From: Bradyrhizobium sp. PSBB068
Lineage (GTDB): Bacteria; Pseudomonadota; Alphaproteobacteria; Rhizobiales; Xanthobacteraceae
Direction: 5' to 3'
DNA length: 64,000 nt
NCBI GenBank assembly: GCA_016839165.1
Contig: CP069300.1
Location: 3,038,001 to 3,102,000, forward strand
Position numbers and translations under genes: made by a program. Below are positions 44,280 through 53,683 of the stretch, piece by piece. The notes beneath the pieces are model-generated. The model saw only the letters and a list, made by a program, of their open reading frames with translations, was not told where the DNA came from and did not search any database. The number at the start of each line of letters is the position of its first letter. Position 1 is the stretch's first letter.

Positions 44280-44966
44280 ATGGACAACACGGTTCGTGTG
44301 CTCTCGACGCTGGCGCTGAAGGGCGCGCTGGTGCGCCTTGCCGCGGCGTATCAGGCGGCGAGCGGGGTGCGGATCGATGCGGATTTCGCGCCGACGTTGG
44401 CTCTGCTCGAACGCCTGGCTGGCGGCGAGGTGGCCGATCTCGTGATCCTGACCCGCGAAGGCCTCGACGCGATGATCGGTGAGGGGCGCATTGCGCGAGC
44501 AAGCGCGATCGACCTGGCGCGCTCCTATGTCGGCGTCGCGGTGAAGGCTGGAGCTCCGCATCCCGACATCGCGACCGAAGCCGCGCTTCGTACGGCGCTG
44601 CTCGGCGCGCGCGCGGTGGCCTATTCGCGGCTCGGTGCCAGCGGCATCCTGTTCGCGCAGCTGATCGCGCGTCTCGGCATCGCCGGGGCGATCAATGCGC
44701 GCGCGGTAATCATTCCGATGGGCTTCACCGCGGAGAAGCTCGTCAGCGGCGAAGCCGAGCTTGCGATCCAGCAGATCAGCGAGTTGAAGCAGGTCGATGG
44801 CGTCGAGGTCGTCGGGCCAATTCCGCTGGATTTGCAGACCCCGGCAGTGTTCTCGGCAGGCCGCATGGCCGCCACGCGGTGCGCGGAGGCCGCCGAGCAT
44901 CTGCTACACTATCTGTCGGCACCCGAGGTCGCGCCGGTGCTGCGCGAGACCGGGCTCGAGCCTTGA
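44280..44966 (+). CDS. ModA-like substrate-binding protein without signal peptide
   Basis: A 228-residue bilobed type-II solute-binding protein: VRVLSTLALKGALVRLAAAY, DLVILTREGLDAMIGEGRI, RAVAYSRLGASGILFAQLIA and PLDLQTPAVFSAG. This is the molybdate-binding ModA fold. The mature fold begins at residue 4, so there is no room for a signal peptide, and upstream codons lie inside the GrlR-like gene. No modB or modC is near. It starts five bases after the GrlR-like stop, so the two are translationally linked. A cytosolic sensor role is conceivable. Confidence 0.75.
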   Translation: MDNTVRVLSTLALKGALVRLAAAYQAASGVRIDADFAPTLALLERLAGGEVADLVILTREGLDAMIGEGRIARASAIDLARSYVGVAVKAGAPHPDIATEAALRTALLGARAVAYSRLGASGILFAQLIARLGIAGAINARAVIIPMGFTAEKLVSGEAELAIQQISELKQVDGVEVVGPIPLDLQTPAVFSAGRMAATRCAEAAEHLLHYLSAPEVAPVLRETGLEP

Positions 44967-44992
44967 ATTTGCCTGCACCGCGACGCAACCTG

Positions 44993-45817
44993 ATGTCCAT
45001 GTTCAGACCCCTCCAAACCATTTTCGTTGTTGCAGCGCTGGCAGCGCCGGCATTTGTCCATGCGCAGTCGGCCGACCTTGTGCTGTGCGACCGGCTCGCC
45101 GCCGATCCCACCGATCCCGACAAGCCGGCCGACGTGAAAGGCGTGCCTGACGTCGCGCCGGCCGATATTGCGACCGCGATCAGGTACTGCGCGGTGGCGG
45201 CAAAGTCCTCGCGCCGCGCGATGTATGAACTCGGCCGCGCCTATGCCGCCAACAAGCAGACGCTGGAGGCAGCAAGCGCCTGGCGCAAGGCCGCCGACAA
45301 GGGCTCGACGTCGGCGATGGTCGAGCTCGGTGTGCTCTACGGCAACGGCACCGGCGTCGCCAAGGACGAGGCGCAGGCGCGCAAACTGTTCGAGCGCGCG
45401 GCGCAGGCCGGCAACGCGCGCGGTGTCAGCAATCTCGCGGCGCTCGGCGGCAGCACGGCATCCGACCCGGCACGTGCGCGCGAACTGCTCGCGAAATCCG
45501 CCGAGACCAATGCCGAGGCGCAATACCAGCTCGGCCTGATGCTGGCGGAGGGCAAGGGCGGCGCGCAGGACGATGCCGGCGCGCGGGCATTGTTCGAGAA
45601 GGCCGCCGCGCAGAACCATCCGGGCGCACTGGAACGGATGGGTGCCTTCGCGCAGGCCGGCCGCGGCGGGCCGAAGGACAGCGATGCCGCCAAGGCCTAT
45701 TACGAGCGCGCCGCCGCGCTCGGCGATGAGGAAGCCAAGAAGGCACTGGAGCGGGCACGCTGTCCCTACGTGATCAAGGACAAGCGCGGCAATGCCGTGA
45801 CCAATCTTTGCTTCTGA
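44993..45817 (+). CDS. Exported Sel1-repeat protein
   Basis: A 274-residue periplasmic protein. A signal peptide (MSMFRPLQTIFVVAALAAPA, cleavage near VHAQS) precedes at least four Sel1-like (TPR-type) repeats: AMYELGRAYAANKQTLEAAS, AMVELGVLYGNGTGVAKDEA, AQYQLGLMLAEGKGGAQDDA, ALERMGAFAQAGRGGPKDSD. Sel1 proteins are scaffolds for other proteins. The ATG at 44993 was chosen because the signal peptide begins there. It follows the ModA-like gene by 26 bases and may belong to the same transcript. Confidence 0.85.
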   Translation: MSMFRPLQTIFVVAALAAPAFVHAQSADLVLCDRLAADPTDPDKPADVKGVPDVAPADIATAIRYCAVAAKSSRRAMYELGRAYAANKQTLEAASAWRKAADKGSTSAMVELGVLYGNGTGVAKDEAQARKLFERAAQAGNARGVSNLAALGGSTASDPARARELLAKSAETNAEAQYQLGLMLAEGKGGAQDDAGARALFEKAAAQNHPGALERMGAFAQAGRGGPKDSDAAKAYYERAAALGDEEAKKALERARCPYVIKDKRGNAVTNLCF

Positions 45818-45880
45818 TCAATCAGGAACGCTCGTTCTCGCGTATCGTTGGCCCGTGACAGGCATTGGCGAGGCGACGTC

Positions 45881-46030
45881 ATGATCCGCAAGCTGACTTC
45901 CGGCGAGTACCGGCTGTATTCCCGCAAGGTCAATCCGAAGACCGGCAAGCGCCGCAATCTCGGCACCTTCAAGTCACGCGCCGCGGCACAGAAGCACGAG
46001 CGTGACGTGCAGTACTTCAAGCGCCACTAG
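45881..46030 (+). CDS. Very small basic conserved protein (49 residues)
   Basis: MIRKLTSGEYRLYSRKVNPK then RRNLGTFKSRAAAQKHERDV and a KRH end. It is strongly basic with the pattern of a small RNA- or ribosome-associated protein (LYSRK, RRNLGTF). GAGG lies eight bases before the ATG at 45881, which is preferred over the longer frame. I recall close relatives in rhizobia without known function. Confidence 0.7.
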   Translation: MIRKLTSGEYRLYSRKVNPKTGKRRNLGTFKSRAAAQKHERDVQYFKRH

Positions 46031-46042
46031 CCGGTGGCGTTG

Positions 46043-46660
46043 TCATGGCGCCGGGCAGGCCGCACCGGTCTTCACCCAGGCCTCGACCAGCGCGCCGGCC
46101 TGCGCCTGCGTGCCGGGCGCCGGCGAGCGGCCGAAGCCGGGATGCCAGGCCCAACCCACCAGCGTGTCCTTGCCGATATGCTCGATCAGGTCCTCGACCT
46201 TGCGGCCGCCGTTGCGTGCGGGGTCGCGGAGCTGCGCGCAGATCTCACCGACGGTCTTGCCGGCCCATGCCATCTCGCGCGGCGCGAGGTGCCATTCCGG
46301 GTGACCCGGTACGCGGCCGGGATCGAAATTGGCGTGCTGATGGCAGATCGAGCAGCGCATTGCGCTGGTGCCGTGACCATCGGCGCCGCGCGTGACCGGC
46401 GGCTGGTGGATGCGGCTGATGTCGCCCTGCCGCGGGCTGTCACCGGCAGGATGGCAATTTGTGCAGCGCGGATGGGTCAGGACCTTGCGGAGCTCGGTGA
46501 AGATCGCAGCGGAGCGCTGCTCGACATTCTCGATCCCGGCAAAGCCTTCCGGCGAGGCGAGGGCGTGGCTTGCGCTCTCCGACGCTGCGTAGCCGGCGCA
46601 CAGGCTGGTCGCGAGAGCCGTCAGCACCGCAATGATCCGAAACCGCGTTTCCGATGTCAT
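46043..46660 (-). CDS. Di-haem c-type cytochrome-like protein
   Basis: A 205-residue exported protein with a signal peptide (MTSETRFRIIAVLTALATSL, cleavage near GYAAS). Two CxxCH haem sites are present: HPRCTNCHPAGD and MRCSICHQHAN; His residues further on can be distal ligands. It lies eight bases after the 2Fe-2S subunit of the molybdenum hydroxylase on the same strand. It probably takes the electrons from that enzyme to the respiratory chain, replacing the flavin subunit of xanthine-dehydrogenase-type enzymes. Confidence 0.85.
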   Translation of the reverse strand: MTSETRFRIIAVLTALATSLCAGYAASESASHALASPEGFAGIENVEQRSAAIFTELRKVLTHPRCTNCHPAGDSPRQGDISRIHQPPVTRGADGHGTSAMRCSICHQHANFDPGRVPGHPEWHLAPREMAWAGKTVGEICAQLRDPARNGGRKVEDLIEHIGKDTLVGWAWHPGFGRSPAPGTQAQAGALVEAWVKTGAACPAP

Positions 46661-46667
46661 CGCGGGC

Positions 46668-47192
46668 TCACTTGTTGGCGGTCAGATAGCGGTTGGAATC
46701 GGCGAGGATCACGTCGCGCACCGCCTGGTGATATTTGATGTAGCCGGTGCAGCGGCACAGATGGCCGTCGAGCGCATCCGCGATGACGGTCTCAAGTTGG
46801 TCCCGCGCTACCGGCGTCTTCGCAAGCCGCTCGAGCAGCACCTGGCCCTCGTTGAGGAAACCCGCCGTGCAGTAACCGCACTGGAACGCGAAGTGGTCGA
46901 TGAACGCGCGCTGCAATGCGGAGAGCTCGCCGTCCTTGGCATGGCCTTCGACCGTGCGGATCGCCTTGCCGTCGAAATTCGCCGCCGGCACCACGCAAGT
47001 CGGCGTGGTGTAGCTGGTGCCGTCAGGGTTATCGATGATGACGGCGCAGCTCAGGCACTGCGCGGCGCCACAGCCGAATTTGGTGCCGGTCAACCCGAGC
47101 ATCTCGCGCAGGAAATCGTTCATCGAGAGGTCGTCGCGGATCTCGATCGGACCATGCTTCTGGCCGTTGATGGTGAGGCTGAGCGTCGTCAC
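46668..47192 (-). CDS. 2Fe-2S subunit of a molybdenum hydroxylase (IorA type)
   Basis: A 174-residue subunit with two iron-sulfur clusters. The plant-type cluster is bound by KFGCGAAQCLSCAVII, with a further Cys in PTCVVPA; the second cluster is bound by FQCGYCTAGF and HLCRCTGYIKYHQ. The GTG at 47192 has GGGAG eight bases before it and overlaps the stop of the large-subunit gene (GTGA), which decides this start over the long open frame. No signal peptide is visible; it probably travels through the Tat system together with the large subunit. Confidence 0.93.
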   Translation of the reverse strand: MTTLSLTINGQKHGPIEIRDDLSMNDFLREMLGLTGTKFGCGAAQCLSCAVIIDNPDGTSYTTPTCVVPAANFDGKAIRTVEGHAKDGELSALQRAFIDHFAFQCGYCTAGFLNEGQVLLERLAKTPVARDQLETVIADALDGHLCRCTGYIKYHQAVRDVILADSNRYLTANK

Positions 47193-49978
47193 GCAAGCGC
47201 TCCCTTGAGCAGGCTCGAGGTCACCGGCAACGAGCGGAAGCGGTGGCCGGTGGCATCGTTGATGGCGTTGAGCAGCGCCGGCACGATTGGGATCATCACC
47301 ACTTCGGCCATGCCCTTGGGCGGTTCGTCCGGCGTCAGCTGCGGCAGCATCTCGATCTCGAGGTCGTGCAGCGGCAGGTCGGAGCCGCGCGCAATCAGGT
47401 ACTGGCCGAGATTCCACTGCCCGTTGCCGGGACCGCCTTCGAATGGTGGCAGGGTTTCCAGCAGCGCGTAGCCGACGCCCATGGCGAAGCCGCCATGGGA
47501 CTGGCCGAGCACCACTTCAGGCACCAGCGCCTGGCCGCATTCGAACACGCTGTAGGCCTTGGCGATACGCAGGATACCGGTCGCGCGCTCGATCTCGACG
47601 CGGACCAGCGTGCCGCACATCGAGGTGTAGGCGGTGCCGATCCGGTTGTTGTCGGTCGGTGGAAACTTGACGCTGACGCGATCGATCCTTTCGAACTTGC
47701 CGCTACCGCGGCGGATCGCCAGCGCATCGATCTCGGCACGAACCTGCTCGCCGAACAGCGGGAAGCGCGCGCGCGACCAGGCCCAGCGCGAAAAGCTGTG
47801 CGCGATTGCGCCGGTGACGAAGCCGCGCGCATGCGCGGTCGCGGCAAGCTTGGACAAGGGCAGCGGCGCGAGATCGTCGAGCACGAGCTGGCCGTCCTGC
47901 CAGCGTGCTCTGTCCCATTGCCGGGCGCGCGGATCGGCCTTGGCGATGTGCCAGAGCTCGAGCGCCGCCGGCCACAGGCCGAAGCGGAAGATGACGCGCG
48001 CCGCCTCGGCCGCCGAATGCGTGCCGACATGGGCACCGATCGATGCGCTGGTCGCCGAGCTGATCGCAGGCACCCAGCACGGGTTCTTCTCGGCGAGATC
48101 CTGGGTCTTCTGATCCATCGTGTAGGGATCGCCCGAGGTGACGAGCCCGAGCGCGTCGTAGCTGTCGACCCGGGAGACCGCGACCTCGTCGGCCACAGTG
48201 CCGAGATGGCCCGCGACCCGGTTGGCGAGCGCGGTGCCGATGCCGTTGCCCATCTCAACGTGATCGCAGTGGATCGCGATCCGTCCCTCCTGATCGATCT
48301 CGACGCGGCCGAGCGAGCAATCCGCGCCGGCTCCGTAATCCTTGGTGACGCAAGCGAGGCCGGTGCCGACCAGCCGCCCCTCCGGCGCCTTCTGCTTGAA
48401 GTCAGCGCGCTGCTGCCAGACCGGATGCTTCTCGAGCTTGTCGAGGATCTCAGGCGTGCGCACCGAGACGATGTAGGGATTGCCGGTCATGGTCCGGCCG
48501 TTCTGCTTCAGCGCGTTGTTGCGGCGGAACGCGATCGGATCGACCTTGAGCTCGCTCGCCGCCTCGTCGATCAGCACTTCCAGCGCGGTCATGGTCTGCA
48601 GCGTGCCGTAGCCGCGCATCGAACCGGCGGTGACGCCGCGCGAATGCACCGCCACAGTGGTGACGTCGACCTTCGGGATGTCGTAGATGCCGATCGCCGC
48701 GGTCGCAGCGACGGTGGCGACATTGGCGGAGAAGTTGGCAAGCCCGCCGCCGTCGAGCACATGATCGGCGGCGAATGCCGTGATCTTGCCGCTCTTGCGA
48801 TCGATCCCGATCCGCGAGCGCATCTTGATCGGGTGGCGTTTGATGCCGCCCTGGAACTGCTGGTAGCGGTCGTGCGCCAGCCGCACCGGCCGTCCCGGGA
48901 AGAACATTGCCGCCAGCGCCACGTAGAGCACGAACGGGGTGTGGTCGCGGCCGCCGAAGCCGCCGCCGACATGGGCGAACTGGGCGTTGATGTGCGCGGG
49001 CCGTAACGGCGCACGGGCCTTGCCGAGCATGAAGGCGATCGACTCGGTCGCCTCATAGGGCGACTGCACGCCGAGCACCAGTTCGAGTTGGCCGTTGTTG
49101 TCGCTGTACCAGGCGAGCCCGCTCTCCGGTTCGAGGAACATCGGATCGACCGACTGGGTCTCGAACTCGCGGTCGAGCACGAGTTGCGAGGGATCATCCT
49201 TGGCAAGCTGGGCGCGGATCTGCTCGCCATGGGTCGCAGCCTTGGCGTAGTCGGCCTTGGTCTCCTTGGCGAGCGGCAGCCAGACCGGCAGCGCCGCGTT
49301 CTGGATCCGGCTCGGCGACACCCAACCCGCCTGGATCGGCGAATAGACGTCGGGCGCATCTGATGTCGCGCCGGCGACGCGCGTGAAGCGATACGCGCCG
49401 TAATCCGGCAGGATCACCGGCCCGGTCTCGTCGCCGAACTTGACGAAGCCGACGTCGCGCAGCGCGAGCCGCGCGCGATCGTAGGCGTCGAACTGCTCGA
49501 AGATCAACAACGCGACCGGTTGTCCGAGGTAGAGCGGGGTCTTACCGACGGGACAGAACAGGTCGCCGGTGTAGAACTCCGGCACCCGCGTGCCGATCCG
49601 GTCGAGGTCGGCCGCCGTCACGATCATCGAGGGTTTCGCCGGACCGTCGAGGCGGGCGAGGTCCATGCCGGCATAGACATGCGTTGCGTCATTGGCGCGG
49701 ACCAGGATGGCGTGCGAGGTCGTCGCAGGCCAGCCCGGCAGGTCGGCGGCACGAAAGTCGGAAGCGTAAAGCTTTGCGCCGGTGACCTTGGCCACACCGT
49801 CGACGCGGCCGGCGCCTTTCGCCGCTGGATTGAAATGGCCGCGCCCCGGAAGCGTCTCGCGGCTCCCGAATGCCGGCTCCTTCGCCAGCGCCAGATGCGA
49901 CAGGCTGACCGAGATGCCGCCTGCCGACAACCACTTCACGAATTCGCGTCGCGAGGGCCGCATGGTCCGATCTTTCAT
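47189..49978 (-). CDS. Molybdopterin-binding large subunit, IorB type, Tat-exported
   Basis: A 929-residue xanthine-dehydrogenase-family catalytic subunit. The Tat signal is clear (RPSRREFVKWLSAGGISVSL). Molybdopterin-contact segments include HVGGGFGGRDHTPF, RGYGTLQTM, and the end PPKGMAEVVMIPIVPALLNA, whose Glu is at the place of the catalytic Glu; the usual GVGE is changed to GMAE. Isoquinoline 1-oxidoreductase and membrane aldehyde dehydrogenases are closest, but the substrate cannot be named. The ATG at 49978 has GAGG five bases before; a GTG two codons earlier lacks spacing. First gene of a three-gene operon. Confidence 0.92.
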   Translation of the reverse strand: MKDRTMRPSRREFVKWLSAGGISVSLSHLALAKEPAFGSRETLPGRGHFNPAAKGAGRVDGVAKVTGAKLYASDFRAADLPGWPATTSHAILVRANDATHVYAGMDLARLDGPAKPSMIVTAADLDRIGTRVPEFYTGDLFCPVGKTPLYLGQPVALLIFEQFDAYDRARLALRDVGFVKFGDETGPVILPDYGAYRFTRVAGATSDAPDVYSPIQAGWVSPSRIQNAALPVWLPLAKETKADYAKAATHGEQIRAQLAKDDPSQLVLDREFETQSVDPMFLEPESGLAWYSDNNGQLELVLGVQSPYEATESIAFMLGKARAPLRPAHINAQFAHVGGGFGGRDHTPFVLYVALAAMFFPGRPVRLAHDRYQQFQGGIKRHPIKMRSRIGIDRKSGKITAFAADHVLDGGGLANFSANVATVAATAAIGIYDIPKVDVTTVAVHSRGVTAGSMRGYGTLQTMTALEVLIDEAASELKVDPIAFRRNNALKQNGRTMTGNPYIVSVRTPEILDKLEKHPVWQQRADFKQKAPEGRLVGTGLACVTKDYGAGADCSLGRVEIDQEGRIAIHCDHVEMGNGIGTALANRVAGHLGTVADEVAVSRVDSYDALGLVTSGDPYTMDQKTQDLAEKNPCWVPAISSATSASIGAHVGTHSAAEAARVIFRFGLWPAALELWHIAKADPRARQWDRARWQDGQLVLDDLAPLPLSKLAATAHARGFVTGAIAHSFSRWAWSRARFPLFGEQVRAEIDALAIRRGSGKFERIDRVSVKFPPTDNNRIGTAYTSMCGTLVRVEIERATGILRIAKAYSVFECGQALVPEVVLGQSHGGFAMGVGYALLETLPPFEGGPGNGQWNLGQYLIARGSDLPLHDLEIEMLPQLTPDEPPKGMAEVVMIPIVPALLNAINDATGHRFRSLPVTSSLLKGALA

Positions 49979-50084
49979 CGACACCTCGACGGCGTATCGC
50001 GCCGGGGTTTAACAATATTTGAAATACACGTGAAAGTATTGCGGCAAAGCGAGTGCAACGGCAATGCCGGAATAGGTCGTAGCT

Positions 50085-51176
50085 TCACTTGAGGTCGGCG
50101 ATCGTTGCCGGTCCAGGGCCCGGCGTGATCAGGGTCGGCCATTGTTTGGAACCGAACGGCACCAGCGGCGGCAGGAAGGCCGTCATGCCGCGCTTCCTGG
50201 TCTCGGCGATGATCGCCTCGCGCGCGTCGCCGCCCATCAACTCATAGTCCATCAAGTGATAGCTGCCGAAGAACAGCGCGCCCACCGAGCGGTCGGCGAT
50301 GATCCGGGTCAGCGATTCCAGCATGTCCGAGGGCGTCGTGGTGAAGGAGATGGTCTCGATCAGCATCAGGCGGCTGTTGATGGCGTCAGGCCCGAAGAAC
50401 TGCGCCAGCACGCTGAAGATCACATTGTTCTGCCGCGCCACATAGATCGTGTTGCTGGCGGCATAGGTCTTGTCCCAGTCGGCGCCGAGCTGGGTTTTCC
50501 AGTCGGCCATCACGGTCATCCAGTGCGCGACCTGGGTCTGCGCCGCCCAGGCGACGTTCCTGGCGAGCAGCGGCGCTTGCTTCTTGCCGAAGGCCTCGAG
50601 CTTCACGAAGGGGATGGCGCCGGCGGCGAGGCATTCGTCCATGAAGGCGATGTTGTTGGTGAGGATAGCGCGGTTGTTGTCCCGCCAGTCCGCCTGCATC
50701 GGCGTCGCATCGAGCCCGTCGAGCGCCGACTGCATCCGGCTGCGATAGGCCAGCATCGACCCGCGCCACGATTTGTCGTCAGGATTGTCGACATAGGGGC
50801 CGACCACCTCGGCCAGCGCCATCGTGCTGTGGCCGACCGACTTGAGCAGCTGATAGACGACCGGCACCTGCGGCGCCTCGGTCGGCGGCTTGCCCGGCCG
50901 GTACAGGATCAGGCGGCCGCCGGCGCCGGAGAACAGGCCGAGGATCACCGGGTGCTTGTAGAGGATGTTCTTCTGGAAGATCCGCGCCGCATCGCCATAG
51001 AGCTCGAACATGCCGGTGTTGAGCGCGAGCACGTCCTTGGTCGCGACATCGGCCGGCGTTGACGTCGTTTTGCCCGAGATCGGCGCCATGTAGTCGGGCA
51101 TCGACTGTGCCGGCGCAGCGCCACCGCTGCCGAGCAGCAGCGCCAGCGCAGCGGCCAAGCGAAAGCGATTGATCAT
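50085..51176 (-). CDS. Exported protein of unknown function
   Basis: A 363-residue protein with a signal peptide (MINRFRLAAALALLLGSGGA, cleavage near PAQSM). The rest is mixed alpha/beta with few Cys; segments include DVLALNTGMFELYGDAARIF, HPVILGLFSGAGGRLILYRP, FFGPDAINSRLMLIETISFT and SYHLMDYELMGG. I do not recognise a family. GAGG lies eight bases before the ATG. It sits upstream of the hydroxylase operon on the same strand at a distance of 106 bases, so a functional link is possible but not shown. Confidence 0.7.
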   Translation of the reverse strand: MINRFRLAAALALLLGSGGAAPAQSMPDYMAPISGKTTSTPADVATKDVLALNTGMFELYGDAARIFQKNILYKHPVILGLFSGAGGRLILYRPGKPPTEAPQVPVVYQLLKSVGHSTMALAEVVGPYVDNPDDKSWRGSMLAYRSRMQSALDGLDATPMQADWRDNNRAILTNNIAFMDECLAAGAIPFVKLEAFGKKQAPLLARNVAWAAQTQVAHWMTVMADWKTQLGADWDKTYAASNTIYVARQNNVIFSVLAQFFGPDAINSRLMLIETISFTTTPSDMLESLTRIIADRSVGALFFGSYHLMDYELMGGDAREAIIAETRKRGMTAFLPPLVPFGSKQWPTLITPGPGPATIADLK

Positions 51177-51456
51177 GTGATGCACCTCGAGGCCTCGGGC
51201 CAACGTCGCGGCCGCGCGAACATTAGCGGAATGCGCAAATGCTTGGACGCAATGAACTGGAGAGTGGTGAACAGGGGGTGTAGATCCCGCGCAACGCAGC
51301 ACAACGCGAGCGGGTGCCTACAGCTAAGTGACGAATCGGCGGGTGTCCACACTTCGATATGACGCGGGTGGTTGCGTCATCACGTCACGCGATGCCGGAT
51401 TCAGCGAAGCTTTCTCATTCAGGGAATCATTCGCGTCGACGGGCTCGTCGATCGCC

Positions 51457-51900
51457 TCAATCCTTGATCAGAAGCACGCCGCCGATGATCAGGGCGATGC
51501 CGGCCAGCCGTGAAATCGATACCGGATGCTGCGCCAGACCGAACACGCCGAAATGGTCCATCGCGATGCCTGCGATCATCTGGCCCGCGACCACCAGCGC
51601 CAGCAACGTTGCGGCACCGAGCGAGGGCAGCAGCAGGATCATCAACAGGATGAACACGCCGCCGAGGATGCCGCCGCTCCAGGCCCACCAGGGCACGGCC
51701 GTCACCAGTTTCCATGATGGCACCGGCTCCCGCGTCGCGACCAGCACGACCGCCATGGTCAGGAGCCCGCCGAGATAGCTGATCAGCCCGGCCCAGGCGG
51801 GGGAGTTGAGGGCGGACCGCAAATTGCCGTTCAGGACCTGCTGCGTGGCCACGCTGATGCCGGCGCCGAGTGCGAGGAGATAGAGAAACCAGACTTGCAT
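51457..51900 (-). CDS. YdcZ/DUF606-type DMT transporter
   Basis: A 147-residue membrane protein with five hydrophobic helices: MQVWFLYLLALGAGISVATQ, GLISYLGGLLTMAVVLVA, WSGGILGGVFILLMILLLP, ATLLALVVAGQMIAGIAMDH and AGIALIIGGVLLI. The pattern NGxLxxxLxSPxxAGLISY is that of the DUF606 subfamily, half the size of typical DMT proteins, probably acting as a dimer. The substrate is unknown. The 280 bases upstream of it hold nothing recognisable. Confidence 0.88.
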   Translation of the reverse strand: MQVWFLYLLALGAGISVATQQVLNGNLRSALNSPAWAGLISYLGGLLTMAVVLVATREPVPSWKLVTAVPWWAWSGGILGGVFILLMILLLPSLGAATLLALVVAGQMIAGIAMDHFGVFGLAQHPVSISRLAGIALIIGGVLLIKD

Positions 51901-52059
51901 GTGATGCCCCAGACCCGATCACCGAAGGATGTCATGTCATATTCCATCGGCCATGATCGTGGCATGCATGCAGCACGGCGCAAAACCCACGGGAATGGGC
52001 TTCCACCCACGTCCCAGATCGAATAAGAGGCCGGAAACCCTCAATTCTCCAGTATTCGA

Positions 52060-53682
52060 ATGATCCGCCTCGATAACGTCTCCAAGCAAGTCGGCCACCA
52101 GATCCTCTTCATCGAAGCCTCCGCGGCGCTCCAGAAGGGCGAGAAGATCGGCCTTGTCGGCCCGAACGGCGCCGGCAAGACCACGCTGTTCCGGATGATC
52201 TCGGGCCGGGAAATCCCTGATGAAGGTCAGGTCTCGCTCGATCGCGGCATCTCGATCGGCTATTTCAGCCAGGATGTCGGCGAAATGAGTGGTCGCAGCG
52301 CGGTCGCCGAGGTGATGGACGGGGCGGGGCCGGTCAGCGAGGTCGCGGCCGAGCTCCGGGAACTCGAGGCCGCGATGGCCGACCCCGACAAGGCCGACGA
52401 GATGGACGACATCATCGCGCGCTATGGCGAGGTGCAGCATCAGTTCGAGGAGCTCGACGGCTATGCGCTCGACGGCCGTGCGCGCGAGGCGCTGTCTGGC
52501 CTCGGCTTCAGCCAGGAGATGATGGACGGCGACGTCGGAAAACTCTCCGGCGGCTGGAAGATGCGCGTCGCGCTTGCGCGTATTCTGCTGATGCGACCAG
52601 ACGTCATGCTGCTCGACGAGCCGAGCAACCACCTTGATTTGGAAAGCCTGATCTGGCTCGAGCAGTTTCTGAAGGGCTATGAAGGCGCGCTGCTGATGAC
52701 CTCGCACGACCGCGAGTTCATCAACCGCATCATCAACAAGGTGGTCGAGATCGACGCCGGCCAGCTCACCACCTATTCCGGCAATTACGAGTTCTACGAG
52801 CAGCAGCGCGCGCTTTCCGACAAGCAGCAGCAGGCACAGTTCGAGCGGCAGCAGGCGATGCTCGCCAAGGAGATCAAGTTCATCGAGCGCTTCAAGGCGC
52901 GCGCCTCCCACGCGGCTCAAGTGCAGAGCCGGGTCAAGAAGCTCGACAAGATCGAACGGGTCGAGCCGCCGCGGCGGCGCCAGACCGTGGCGTTCGAATT
53001 CCAGCCGGCGCCGCGCTCGGGCGAGGACGTCGTCAGCCTCAAGAACGTTCACAAGGCCTATGGCAGCAAGCGGATCTATGACGGGCTCGACTTCATGATC
53101 CGCCGCAAGGAGCGCTGGTGCGTGATGGGCATCAATGGCGCCGGCAAGTCGACGCTGCTGAAGCTGGTCGCCGGCTCAACCGAGCCGGACGACGGCGCGG
53201 TCGCGATCGGCGGCAGCGTCAAGATGGGCTATTTCGCCCAGCATGCGATGGATCTGCTCGATGGCGAGCGCACCGTGTTTCAATCGCTGGAGGACGCGTT
53301 TCCGCAGGCAGGCCAAGGCTCGTTGCGCGCGCTCGCCGGCTGCTTCGGCTTCTCCGGCGACGATGTCGAGAAGAAGTGCCGCGTGCTCTCCGGCGGCGAG
53401 AAGGCACGCCTGGTGATGGCCAAGATGCTGTTCGATCCGCCGAACTTCCTGGTGCTGGACGAGCCGACCAACCATCTCGATCTCGCCACCAAGGAGATGC
53501 TGATCAATGCGCTCGCAGAGTTCGAGGGCACGATGCTGTTCGTCTCGCACGACCGGCATTTCCTCGCCGCGCTCTCCAACCGCGTGCTGGAGCTGACGCC
53601 GGACGGCATCCACCAATATGGCGGCGGCTACACCGAATACGTCGCGCGCACCGGTCAGGAAGCACCGGGCTTGCGGAGCTAG
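52060..53682 (+). CDS. ABC-F family ATPase (translation factor type)
   Basis: A 540-residue soluble protein with two ABC domains and no membrane segments. First domain: Walker A GLVGPNGAGKTTLF, signature KLSGGWKMRVALAR, Walker B VMLLDEPSNHLDLESL. Linker about residues 240-320, highly charged. Second domain: GINGAGKSTLLKLV, VLSGGEKARLVMAK, FLVLDEPTNHLDLATK. ABC-F proteins bind the ribosome E site and help with stalled translation or antibiotic relief. The exact subgroup (YbiT/EttA/Uup) is not decided; the long C-terminal coiled coil of Uup is absent. Confidence 0.95.
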   Translation: MIRLDNVSKQVGHQILFIEASAALQKGEKIGLVGPNGAGKTTLFRMISGREIPDEGQVSLDRGISIGYFSQDVGEMSGRSAVAEVMDGAGPVSEVAAELRELEAAMADPDKADEMDDIIARYGEVQHQFEELDGYALDGRAREALSGLGFSQEMMDGDVGKLSGGWKMRVALARILLMRPDVMLLDEPSNHLDLESLIWLEQFLKGYEGALLMTSHDREFINRIINKVVEIDAGQLTTYSGNYEFYEQQRALSDKQQQAQFERQQAMLAKEIKFIERFKARASHAAQVQSRVKKLDKIERVEPPRRRQTVAFEFQPAPRSGEDVVSLKNVHKAYGSKRIYDGLDFMIRRKERWCVMGINGAGKSTLLKLVAGSTEPDDGAVAIGGSVKMGYFAQHAMDLLDGERTVFQSLEDAFPQAGQGSLRALAGCFGFSGDDVEKKCRVLSGGEKARLVMAKMLFDPPNFLVLDEPTNHLDLATKEMLINALAEFEGTMLFVSHDRHFLAALSNRVLELTPDGIHQYGGGYTEYVARTGQEAPGLRS

Positions 53683-53683
53683 C

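Noticed and set aside
47243..49006. 587-codon plus-strand frame opposite the molybdenum hydroxylase subunit
   Set aside because: Shadow frame, Arg/Asp/His-rich, no domains.
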